Of a stretch of 64,000 bases of DNA, positions 41,166-51,904 are shown in pieces. The stretch is from Isoperla grammatica (taxonomy: Eukaryota > Arthropoda > Insecta > Plecoptera > Perlodidae), in assembly GCA_945910005.1 (NCBI GenBank), contig OX246746.1, positions 37,350,305 to 37,414,304 of the forward strand, written 5' to 3'. A program made the translations under genes and the position numbers. The notes below the pieces were generated by a model. That model saw nothing but the letters and a program-made list of their open reading frames with translations, was not told the DNA's origin and did not search any database. How positions within the stretch are numbered: the stretch's first letter is position 1; every line of letters starts with the position of its first letter.

Positions 41166-41362
41166 TGATTGGAACAAAGAAAGAAAGAGGGGACATCACA
41201 TGCGGTTCGAAGCCGCATTTCTTTGTGCCACACGTTTTGGATCTGCCGCCAAATGTATGAGTATCGTGGACCATAGCACATGTTCACGATGACGTGAACT
41301 TTTTTTTTTTCAAAGCACTCGTTCTTGACCGATATAAGCTATAAATTGAGATATGGGATCGG

Positions 41363-41806
<444 letters not shown>

Positions 41807-42468
41807 TGTTGTTGTTATTACTACCACTGTTTCTATTATTACATTCAAATCGAGAAACGTTATATTTGAAAAGCAAAGAATAAGCTCTCAGCAACCCACT
41901 GCATTTCACGCGAATCCAGACAATTCTTTATGTCTTTATTAGGTAAGGCACACATTCATTATCTATATAATTTCAAATTATTATCGCTCACACTTTGAGT
42001 CATTTTTCTTTTGAATCTTACATTGTTTCAATTAGGCCAATAAAAGCAGCTTGGCGGCCCTTGTGACAAGCAATTCCGTGGATGTGTGATGTGCACATGC
42101 AACGAGGGTAATCGAGAAGTGCGAACACGTCACGGACCTACGGTTATCTCACAACTACAACGTGACTCCGTCAATACTTGACTGCTAACCTATAGCAAAT
42201 AACAAAATGTTTTTTACCACGTTGACGTTTAACTTTCACGTATGTTCTGAGTCGGGCGGCAGATCCTCAGAAGAAAGTGGTTTGGTGAAAGTGGTATTAC
42301 AAGTAATAGGGCCTATATTATTAAAAAAAAAAAACTTACTGTGTTAGCTAAACATGTAAAGTTTATTGTCTTCCGATAAAATTTGCACTGTTGTAGTGTT
42401 TTTAATAATAAACGCATGCTATTGTGAGCGGTGATCATTGAACAATAAGTGCTATTTCCTCGGTAGCC

Positions 42469-42668
42469 NNNNNNNNNNNNNNNNNNNNNNNNNNNNNNNN
42501 NNNNNNNNNNNNNNNNNNNNNNNNNNNNNNNNNNNNNNNNNNNNNNNNNNNNNNNNNNNNNNNNNNNNNNNNNNNNNNNNNNNNNNNNNNNNNNNNNNNN
42601 NNNNNNNNNNNNNNNNNNNNNNNNNNNNNNNNNNNNNNNNNNNNNNNNNNNNNNNNNNNNNNNNNNNN
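42469..42668. other. Assembly gap of exactly 200 N
   Basis: A round-number gap whose right edge is in the middle of a 96-bp repeat unit, so the true array is probably longer. Confidence 0.95.
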
Positions 42669-43262
42669 CTATGGGGTCCCTTAGAACATGTGTAACAATT
42701 TCCCCGGGTATCTAAAACACGCCTAGTATTTTCCACGGTGTCTCTATAGCATGAAAAGCAATTGCTATGGGGTCCCTTAGAACATGTTTAACAATTTCCC
42801 CTGGTATCTAAAACACGCCTTGTATTTTCCACGGTGTCTCTATAGCATGAAAAGCAATTGCTATGGGGTCCCTTAGAACATGTTTAACAATTTCCCCTGG
42901 TATCTAAAACACGCCTTGTATTTTCCACGGTGTCTCTATAGCATGAAAAGCAATTGCTCTGGGGTCCCTTAGAACATGTTTAACAATTTCCCCTGGTATC
43001 TAAAACACGCCTAGTATTTTCCACGGTGTCTCTATAGCATGAAAAGCAATTGCTATGGGGTCCCTTAGAACATGTTTAACAATTTCCCCGGGTATCTAAA
43101 ACACGCCTAGTATTTTCCACGGTGTCTCTATAGCATGAAAAGCAATTGCTATGGGGTCCCTTAGAACATGTTTAACAATTTCCCCGGGTATCTAAAACAC
43201 GCCTTGTATTTTCCACGGTGTTTCTAAAACACTATTAACGATTGTTCCCTTAGAACATGTTT
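42669..43262. repeat. 96-bp minisatellite, about six copies to the right of the gap
   Basis: Landmarks CTATGGGGTCCCTTAGAACA, CAATTTCCCCGGGTATCTAA, CGCCTAGTATTTTCCACGG and TGTCTCTATAGCATGAAAAG repeat every 96 bp. The last copy is degraded. Confidence 0.93.
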
Positions 43263-44044
43263 ATTATTATTAAGCATCAACCTAAATATTTATACGGCTA
43301 TTTCTGGAAAATAATATTTAGGCTTTTGTCCACAAATATAGTCTCGCATTCCTGCAGTAACATTCCATATCCGTTAAATGAATAAGATGCTATTATCACA
43401 GCTATTATGATAGCTGTCAAAACGTGAGTCTGTCACATAAACACTGGTGTTGATACACACGGCAGTCAGAAGGTTGCCAGCCATCCCCAATCCTAACTGG
43501 GTTATTATAACATTATTTTGAAGATTTTAGAGTTTAGACAATCAAAATCAATAATCATAACCTAAAATTAAGACAAAATGTAAGCCTGACTTTGCATTGT
43601 TCACATTACTTATTTCCTATTTTTGTTGTTTTTAGTTTAGTTTAGTTAAGATTAGATTAGTTTAGTTTAGTCTAGTGTAATCGTAATCTGTCGATGTAAA
43701 GAGCGGAAGCTCATTCTGACAAATAAAGATTATTAACAGCTGAACGCTTTCTTTAAGACTATTAAGGCGAATGTTGACATTCAGTTTTTCCAGAAACCCC
43801 TAGGACATTTCTTCTACACTATCCAAACACCAGAATTCATACATATTTAGTGAACTGAAGAGGTGCGTATCAGGTAAAACTGAAGTTTACCATACTGCAA
43901 AGGTTCCTACGAAAAAAAAATATAATAATAGTGAAATTCATGTAAATGCTGACTTCAACGTTGACATAGCCAAGAGGGGACATAATAAATAATATAACGT
44001 CCCCCGAAGATCAGTTCATCTTGTTACTTAGTGGGAGAAATGAA
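43263..44044. other. Unrecognised DNA with a possible non-LTR 3' end
   Basis: AGTTTAGTTTAGT-like runs followed by GAGCGGAAGCTCATTCTGAC and AATAAAGATTATT at about 43,625-43,735 resemble the 3' tail of a non-LTR element. Not proven. Confidence 0.35.
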
Positions 44045-44292
44045 ACCAACGGTTTAGCCGCGGTCACTTAGCTGGTTCTCATACGATCACCGAAGTTAAG
44101 CAAACTCGGGCTAGATCAGGAGGGGGGTGGGTGAACGCTTGTGTGGAGGAACCTATATGACATGGTCAAAGTTACACCGTTCTTTCGGATGGGACGTAAA
44201 GCCGTTGGTCCCGGCCCTTAGTAGTTTTCGATATGAGTAGGCTACGTGCCGGTACCAGGCTTCTCCTCCTCCCTTCTTCATCATCCATCAAT
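44045..44292 (+). mobile_element. 5S rRNA-derived SINE, internally deleted copy
   Basis: GGTTCTCATACGATCACCGA, AGTTAAGCAAACTCGGGC and GGGTGGGTGA are clearly related to the internal control region of 5S rRNA. The body then continues TCGGATGGGACGTAAAGCCG and GAGTAGGCTACGTGCCGG. Compared with the copy at 51.3 kb it lacks about 100 bp, including the end of the 5S-like part, and the final tail. Confidence 0.75.
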
Positions 44293-44876
44293 CACGATTT
44301 TATAGTCTATTAAATTTTCACTTGTGGGACCTCGGTCATGTTGCAGATATAGAATACATAACATAATACATAACATAACATTATTTTTATTAAATTGAAT
44401 TAATTAGCTGTAAATCATCGTGTAAACAGCGAGTGAAGCTATCAACGACAGCACTATTGAAGAGCTTCGTTTGCCATACAGAGATGTGGGCGAGGGCGAG
44501 ATGTCATCTATACATCCATCTTCTAGTTTATGGTTTATTCATGTTACCTAATTGCCGCACACGTTGCGAAATAGCTACAAACTGGTATGGATGACGTAAT
44601 CATTATAAACTTGTCACAAAAAACGGCATAAAATTTAGTTGGCAGGTATAGATAGAGTGAGGACTAATAGGCAGTAGACAAACTCATTTCCGCACTGGCA
44701 GATGGAAATCGTCAGAGATATTGTTGCAGGGAAAGTGTGGTAGTTTACTTCAGATAAAAATACGTAAACACCTAATGATAGGCACTGAGAGATGATGGTC
44801 TCTATGAAACATTTAACAATTGAATTGATGTAGGTCAGAAACCTTAGGTAGTTTCCTCTTCCGGTTACTGACCACG

Positions 44877-45113
44877 ATGCTTCGGGGATATTATTTCCTG
44901 AGATTCAACGAGGGTTACAGCGGCGATGAGGGATGGACCAATGTTTTGAATGTAAAACAACCTTTGCGCGGACAACTATACGGTTGGATAACAACTACAC
45001 TTATGTCGGTACCCACTATGCAAGGGGTGATACAAACGAAACTTCGCTTCGCTAAATTTAGTGGAATCGACATTGAAGACTACTTCACACATAATTTTGT
45101 GGAAACAGAATAG
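44877..45113 (+). other. Unrecognised 78-codon open frame, probably not a gene
   Basis: An ATG-started open frame of 78 codons with mixed composition (it includes VLNVKQPLRGQLYGWITTTL). No known motif, no splice context and no neighbours support it. Confidence 0.1.
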
Positions 45114-45742
45114 TGTTATTATTAAAAAAAAAAACACATTTTTAAAGATTTCTTGTGGACTGGTGAGGATGATATATAGTTATATGTAGTTACATGCATT
45201 ATAGAAACATACTTAGCGTTGTGGTCTAGCCCTTGATTAATTATTAGACAGTTTTCGTAACGATTTAAATTTACGTACTAAATAAATCATAACTAATTGA
45301 AGGAAAGATACAGAACACAAAGTAATGATCAGTTTTTCGAGATCACATAGAATATAAGCAATAGAAGGCTGCATTGACTCCAGTTTCATCAGACGGTACA
45401 GAATAACAGCGTAAAGGTTGATGGTTCCACCTGAGTATGCACGACTTCTGAAGCTCCGAAGTGCAAGACAGACACGGTTGTTGACATTTCGCTAAGTTGT
45501 GTTGATTTGACCATCTCACGTGTTCGCAATGAGGTTAATCGGGAAGAGTGAAGATCTAACAGGAGACTAATTCAATAATGCAACAAGACAATAAATTGAT
45601 GTATCACAATCCAGGCTTGTTTCTAGTGAGACACCTTCCCATAGTTTTAGTTATCAACTCTTGCCTTCGATAATTCATTTTTCAAATAAATGAGAAAAAT
45701 TATGTGACGCACGTATATCGAAACAGCAATTCGATCATAAAT

Positions 45743-46113
45743 CAGCGGTTCTTGACCTTTTTCACTCCGCGGACCCCTAAAAACTTATGATATTAAACAC
45801 GGATCCCCATGTTCCACAGAAGAGAAAAACGATTTGAAACAACGACAAAAATATTTGTACGACGCCTCTGACGCTCTTTGGTTTGCGGTACAGCCGTTTT
45901 CACTACCCGTTTCTCGTTTTTCAAGTCCTCTAATCTTCGACAAAAGAAATATTTAGAATTGTCTTTAAAAACTGTATAATTTGTCTCTAAATGCCTTACA
46001 AGAGTGTCTTTCTAAACGAAATCTAAAATTACAAACGCAAAAGGAAGGAAATCTTTAAAACCGTATGTGGACGATTTCAACAACACTTGTGGACCCCAGG
46101 CTAAGAGCTGCTG
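45743..46113. mobile_element. hAT-type MITE, perfect 8-bp target duplication
   Basis: It begins CAGCGGTTCTTGACCT and, inverted, ends CAGCAGCTCTTAGCCT. TCATAAAT flanks both ends exactly (45,735-45,742 and 46,114-46,121). Subterminal GGACCCC motifs occur at both ends. Confidence 0.88.
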
Positions 46114-46182
46114 TCATAAATAGTCTTGTCAAAAAATATTATTCGTACGTCGTATTTTTAGCTTTATGTATGTTGAGAGGCA

Positions 46183-46645
46183 GGGGCCGGATTCACAAGA
46201 GGTCTTAACTTAGGCCTGTCCTAACTTTAGGACCACTACGCCATTGGCTGATATGGACATACACATAGCCTCGACTCAACGTCGCTAAGAAACCCTAGAA
46301 GAAAACAAACACTTGAGACAAATATTTAGGCCCGGTCTGAGTTGGTCTTATCTTTCTTCAAAGATGGTGGCAATGCGTCTATGACTTCGAAGTGTGAACA
46401 TAAATAAATATCGTTTACCTACCTTGACATACACATTTCTCTGTTTTTAGATTGTGGAGGTATAAGAAAACAAAACACTAAACTTTAAAACACCGCCTTG
46501 CAATATTTTAAGTTCACTGTGATTTCCACGAAAGTAGCTATCAATTGGGCCATGTAGTAGGCCTATCATGGATTTATAATAGCACATACGGTACAGCAGG
46601 ACTTGGGACCGGTCCTAAGTTAAGACCTCTTGTGAATCCGGCCCC
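46183..46645. mobile_element. MITE with 32-bp perfect inverted repeats
   Basis: Both ends read inward GGGGCCGGATTCACAAGAGG followed by TCTTAACTTAGG. Length 463 bp, no coding capacity. Target duplication not clear, so the superfamily is open. Confidence 0.85.
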
Positions 46646-47419
46646 AGGAGTTTATGGTATTAAGGTAACGCGACGTTCTTAGAAACCGTTTTTGAACAAC
46701 AGATGCAGACGTTTTGGGCATTTGAGGTGCTGGAAATGGCAATTTTTCACGCGAATTTCCGAGATTTAGAGGTTTAACCGCGATTTGAGCAATTTTACTC
46801 ATTATTTACGAATAACGTTGGAATCAAATAAAACATTGACAAATTTGTGAATCACTGTTCAACTTGGAACTATTTGTGCTACTGCACTTGGAATATACCC
46901 ACCCTCCCCCCAACAAAGAAATCATTGATTCATGCACTTATTCATAATAGTAACATCACCTAATACATGGAAATTGATAAATATGTGATCCTGTTCTTAG
47001 CCAATACATTTTCCATAGTCCCAGTGTAGCCAAAAATAGCAAACAATCAATACCGCTAAAAAAGCCGAAAAATTCACCATCAATTCACCACCTTTTTAAA
47101 TCTTAAAAAATGATTTTGCAAACAATTTTCACCATAGCCCTTTCACCCTTCACCTTTCACCTGCCTTTGTGTATGGTCATTTTTTAAACCTTTAATTTAG
47201 TGTTGATTTTATTACATTTTCACAAGTGCCATTCAATGTAGCCTGCTGCTAGTTTGGCTTGATTATGAATGATGATGTAACGATCCAAACAACGAGTGTG
47301 CTGGCCCTCTAATGTGCACCGGTCACCACATGTAACGAGTGCGCTAATATAGCCCCAAGTCTACGAAAGAGAGCATTACGCTGTACGCTGTATGGTATAG
47401 TCTTCGCAGATGGTGAAAC
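46646..47419. other. Unrecognised AT-rich DNA
   Basis: No supported gene or repeat. Some sequence (TTCACGCGAATTTCCGAGAT) recalls 6,840-7,010 and may be an old dispersed repeat. Confidence 0.3.
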
Positions 47420-47821
47420 CAGTGGACTTGAAGTAACGGTATGCCGTATGCACTACTGCTGTGTAAAGTAAATAAAGCGGGTATGCCGGGGGGTCTAGGG
47501 GGCTTGCCCCCCCCCCCAGTTTTGTCCCGCAGGGACATTTTTTAGAGTGTTTTGTCACGAACCCTTTAAACGGCTTTGAGAGGGGTGGGGGGTCGAATAC
47601 CGTGCTAAAATAATACATTTATGATGGAAACACACAAAAATTGAAACATTTATTTTATGAAAACATTGGATAAGCACATATAAATACAAAGTTCAACAAA
47701 ACGTTCAACATAATGCGTCAATAAGCATAATATCGATACAAATTTGTGCCGATATGGCATACCGTCGGTATTTTTAGTTACGGTGTGCATACCGGCTCAT
47801 ACCGCGCCACTTTAAGCACTG
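47420..47821. mobile_element. hAT-type MITE with poly-C tract, perfect 8-bp target duplication
   Basis: Ends are imperfect inverted repeats starting CAGTG and sharing CGGTATG and TATGCA. GGTGAAAC lies immediately outside both ends (47,412-47,419 and 47,822-47,829). A GGGGGCTTGCCCCC-type motif at about 47,497-47,518 resembles one in the 32.3-kb MITE. Confidence 0.8.
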
Positions 47822-47829
47822 GGTGAAAC

Positions 47830-48990
47830 CCATACGCCAGACATGAACGCATTTTAAAACAGCATCAGTGTTAGGTTCGATAATACATATTCAATACCAG
47901 TTAAACTTAGAATGTCAGACCGTCAATGTTTATTTCTTTTTTCCGGACAATTAAAATGTAGCGTAGGTATATTGTGGGTTTTCTATGAGGTGACTTGCTA
48001 TAACACCATGTCACTCAACCATAACCTGATTGATACCAGTATAGTGCGTTGCAACAGCAAGTAGGGTCGCGATAGCAGCCAGAGTAATTGGCCAGTAAAG
48101 AAAGTGAAAGTGTTCTAGAGTAATCAAGAGGATGCAATTTGGAAGAAGAAGAAGTATCTATCAACGCACTCTTCAACACGCAACATCAAAATGAAGCAAT
48201 AGAATTACGTGTTTCTTGAACAAACTTGAATCCAATTGAATTGTCATCTGTAGTGAACAACTAACCTAACACACATTGAATATAGTCTTGACTAAGACTA
48301 ATAGTTAAGTAAGTAACGTATGTGGTAAACCAGATAACGTTAAAGTAGAGCACTAAAATTCTCTACATCCGCCTGTAGCTTACACGACTAGGATACGACT
48401 TCAGAAAACAATCATTTCGAGGAGACATGCAGGAATTTACGTAATAAAATACCGTACGTAGGTGTTAAAAAACGTACAAAAGTGTAAATATATATACAAA
48501 TAAATTAAAAATTATTTTTGAATGTCTCCTTAATATGTATTAATTTAAAATTAAAAATAAGTTAAATTAATTTAAATTAATTAACTTATTTTTTTTTTTA
48601 ATAATTTTAAATGAAATAAATTATATTTTTAAATTAAAAAAAATATTTTAGTATCTGCTTATTTAGAACTTATTTTCAGTGGGAGACAATATACCATTTA
48701 TGATGTGCTTCCGAATAAGCCACCGAGATCAACGAGCCACATAAGTACTTTGCAAATCACAATCAATAATAAGCATTGAGTATAAAAACTAAACGTTGCA
48801 ACGAACACACATCAAACAAAAACTACAACAGGTGAATTAATTCAGACCAGCTGAAAAACTCGTCGAAGTGGCCGTGGTTAATTAGCCGATCGTTCCGTGG
48901 TTCATAAGCTGGCCTCTTTAACACCCCCCACCCATCGTCTCGGTTAGTCGTTACCACAGTCGACATTTTATCATAATATACCAACTCACA
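47830..48990. other. Unrecognised DNA with an AT-only block
   Basis: 48,480-48,650 is almost pure A/T (AAATTAATTTAAATTAATT-like). No gene seen. Confidence 0.35.
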
Positions 48991-48999
48991 GTATTCTCC

Positions 49000-49715
49000 C
49001 TTTAATTTAGCTCCCTTCCTCACCATCGTTCATCAATCATCACTCATCAGGCTTAAGGTGAATCTACCCCAATTTATTTTATTTTTTTAAATATACATTA
49101 AGACAACATATGGGTTAGTATATGAAATACGCTCATTTGAGAATATCAAAACGAATTTTCAAGCCCATTTTGGAGGAGCCGTATAATATTTACAGCGGGT
49201 TTTAGGAAAAATACGGCTAACAACTACGTTTAAACCACATACGCGTTTGGTATGCGATTTTTTGTTTACACCTTACCCTCACTATTGACTATGTGGATTT
49301 AGTGTTTTGAAATAAGTGTTTTCAATATTTGGTTTTCTACGATTTGTTTTGTTATCCGGTACGGAAATTGTATTTGTACCGGCGAGCAAAATAAATCATA
49401 TTAAACCAAATATTGAAAACACTTATTTCAAAACACTAAATCCACATAGTCAATAGTGAGGTAAGGTGTAAACAAAAAATCGCATACCAAACGCGTATGT
49501 GGTTTAAACGTAGTTGTTAGCCGTATTTTTCATAAAACCCGTTGTAAATACCATACGGCTCCTCCAAAATGGGCTTGAAAATTAGTTTTGATCTTCTCAA
49601 ATGAGCGTATTTAATATACTTACTCCAAAACATGTGTTCTTTATGCATATTTAAAAAAAATATATATGCGGGTAGATTCACCTTAAGAGGGCATTGGCAC
49701 ACTGGCCTTAATTAA
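49000..49715 (+). mobile_element. SINE-like 3' tail split by a foldback element
   Basis: CCTTCCTCACCATCGTTCAT and CAATCATCACTCATCA to the left, and GAGGGCATTGGCACACTGG followed by CCTTAATT to the right, line up with the continuous 3' end of the 51.3-kb SINE. The head to the left is not recognisably 5S-like, so this may be a relative or a partner LINE end. Confidence 0.6.
49057..49682. mobile_element. 626-bp palindromic foldback element flanked by TTAA
   Basis: TTAA lies at 49,053-49,056 and 49,683-49,686. The ends read inward GGTGAATCTACCC. The arms, about 300 bp each, pair almost throughout and leave only a short central loop near 49,365-49,385. No transposase. TTAA targeting is typical of piggyBac-type elements, but the ends do not look like usual piggyBac ends. 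Confidence 0.85.
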
Positions 49716-50225
49716 AATAAAATAAAATAAAATAAAATAAAATAAAATAAAATAAAATAAAATAAAATAAAATAAAATAAAATAAAATAAAATAAAAAAA
49801 AATAAAAAAAAATAAAAAATAAATAAAAAAAAAAGTAATAAAAAAAATATAAAACAAAAAAAAACTATGAAATGAAATGAAATAAAATGAAATGAAACGA
49901 AACGAAACGAAACGAAACGAAACGAAACGAAACGAAACGAAACGAAACGAAACGAAACGAAACGAAACGAAACGAAACGAAACGAAACGAAACGAAACGA
50001 AACGAAACGAAACGAAACGAAACGAAACGAAACGAAACGAAACGAAACGAAACGAAACGAAACGAAACGAAACGAAACGAAACGAAACGAAACGAAACGA
50101 AACGAAACGAAACGAAACGAAACGAAACGAAACGAAACGAAACGAAACGAAACGAAACGAAACGAAACGAAACGAAACGAAACGAAACGAAACGAAACGA
50201 AACGAAATTAAATGAAATGAAATAA
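49710..50225. repeat. Compound pentanucleotide microsatellite, (AAAAT)n then (GAAAC)n
   Basis: An AAAAT array at about 49,716-49,860 decays into A-rich sequence, and a nearly pure array of about 60 GAAAC units follows. The open frame across it (KRNET repeats) is a by-product. Confidence 0.95.
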
Positions 50226-51259
50226 AAAAATTAAATGAAAAAAAAAATTAATTATAAATCCTTTCACGATTACCGGATTACAATAACGTTGACGATGCCG
50301 ACAATTGTGGTTGGGGCTGGGCCTTTAAGCAACAAGAAACATAATCATTATTGTATACAGTTCACAATAAACACAATGAGCGTGCTAAAGTCATCCAATT
50401 ATTAATAAGTTAACAATGTACAGGGTGTAACAGCAAAGGTCACCCAATAAATGCACGTAACATGTGAGGAAGATACAAAATAGTGATCCAAGGCTGTAAC
50501 ACAAGATATTTCTGAAACCTACGTACAGCTCTAAATAAACGATATGGTTTCTAGATTTTATCGCACATGTGGAAAAGCGTATTTTCATGATTACTAACCG
50601 CCTATCCCGTTCTTGCATGAAGGTCTTCTCTAATTATTTCTGTGATCAAGTACGTAAGGTTTCTGTGGGGTTTCCTTTTTTGTTGAGTGAACTCCTACAT
50701 TATTTACCGTTATTGTAATTTTTTTAAATAAAACAAATTAAAAATGCCTAATTGGTATTTGCACTAAAACATCGCATATAAACCCTAATTGAAATCAAAA
50801 TTATTCCCAGTGGCGTCTCAAGGTTTTCAAGTATCTAACCATGAAGATGGTATCTGATTCAAGGAAATAAAAATTAATTTTTAAGTGATTGGCTATATTG
50901 ACTTCCTGAAATACATATTGACTTTAAACTGTTGCTCGGAAACATTTGCGTGTCATCCAATACAACGAAGTGCATACTGGCTGTATACGGACTACCTTGA
51001 TAACTGGATCAGTATGAGTCTCAAAACATAAACTTTCACTGAAATAGACATTTTTGCTGCTAACTTAGATTAATAGGTTCGTAAACGAAACAAACCTCTT
51101 TAAAATGTTGTTAGTTTTAATTGGGAACCTGATATTGAGGAACAAACCAAATTTTCTTCCCCCGTCGTCAAGACAAACAAGGAGGTACCATACAATAAAC
51201 ATACATCGGTGTATTCATGGACCAACCAGAGGGTTTATTGGGGATTTCATCTCCTCGTT
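50226..51259. other. Unrecognised DNA
   Basis: CAGTGGCGTCTCAAGG at about 50,809-50,824 looks like a hAT-type left end of the 31-kb family, but no partner end was found. Nothing else recognised. Confidence 0.3.
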
Positions 51260-51666
51260 GCTTAATTTCTTTATTTTATTGTAACTAAGACCAGTGTAGC
51301 GCACTATGCCCTCTTTAGTGTGGTGAGTGATGACTGATGAATGATAATGAGGAAGGAAGAAGGGGAAGCCTGGTACCGGCACGTAGCCTACTCCTGTCGA
51401 AAAGTACCAAGAGGACCATCGGCATTACGTCACGTCCTAAAGGACGGTGTAACTTTGACCAGTCATACAGGTTCCTCCACTAACCTGGACTGCCGAAGAG
51501 TTGACGAGAAAAACGAAGCTGTTACACAAGCTATCGAACCCTCCAATCTGCTCTAACCAACGGTAACTAGTGTTTCGGAGGCGAGCGGTCACCCACCCTC
51601 CTCTTGACCTAGCCCTAGGTTGGTTAACTTCAGTGTTCGTATGGGAACCGGCGAAACCGTTGGCTG
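51260..51666 (-). mobile_element. 5S rRNA-derived SINE, near full-length, 11-bp target duplication
   Basis: On the minus strand it begins GCCAACGGTTTCGCCGGTTC, followed by GAAGTTAACCAACCTAGGGC and GAGGGTGGGTGACCGC, all resembling 5S rRNA, then the body shared with 44.0 kb and a tail ending in an AATAAAATAAAG-type A-rich end. ATCTCCTCGTT occurs directly outside both ends (51,249-51,259 and 51,667-51,677). Confidence 0.85.
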
Positions 51667-51904
51667 ATCTCCTCGTTCATTCCGCACAGTCATAAGTCAT
51701 AACCGTGTTTGTATCTTACATAATGTCGCCCTAATCTGATGGGTCTGCATGTCATCTAGTTGTTAACTTGTTATGTTAGAGCAGGATGTGCTGGTTCGCT
51801 GCAAGAGGTGTCAGACTCTGCGCATCTGGGTCACACACCAGTAGCAACCGAGACAACACATAGGGAGGTCCAGGGTTTGATTCCTACCCACAGCTGACGG
51901 ATGA

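Noticed and set aside
49892..50215. 107-codon KRNET repeat protein
   Set aside because: It is the GAAAC pentanucleotide microsatellite.
50809..50900. CAGTGGCGTCTCAAGG as the left end of a hAT element
   Set aside because: No inverted partner end or 8-bp duplication was found nearby.
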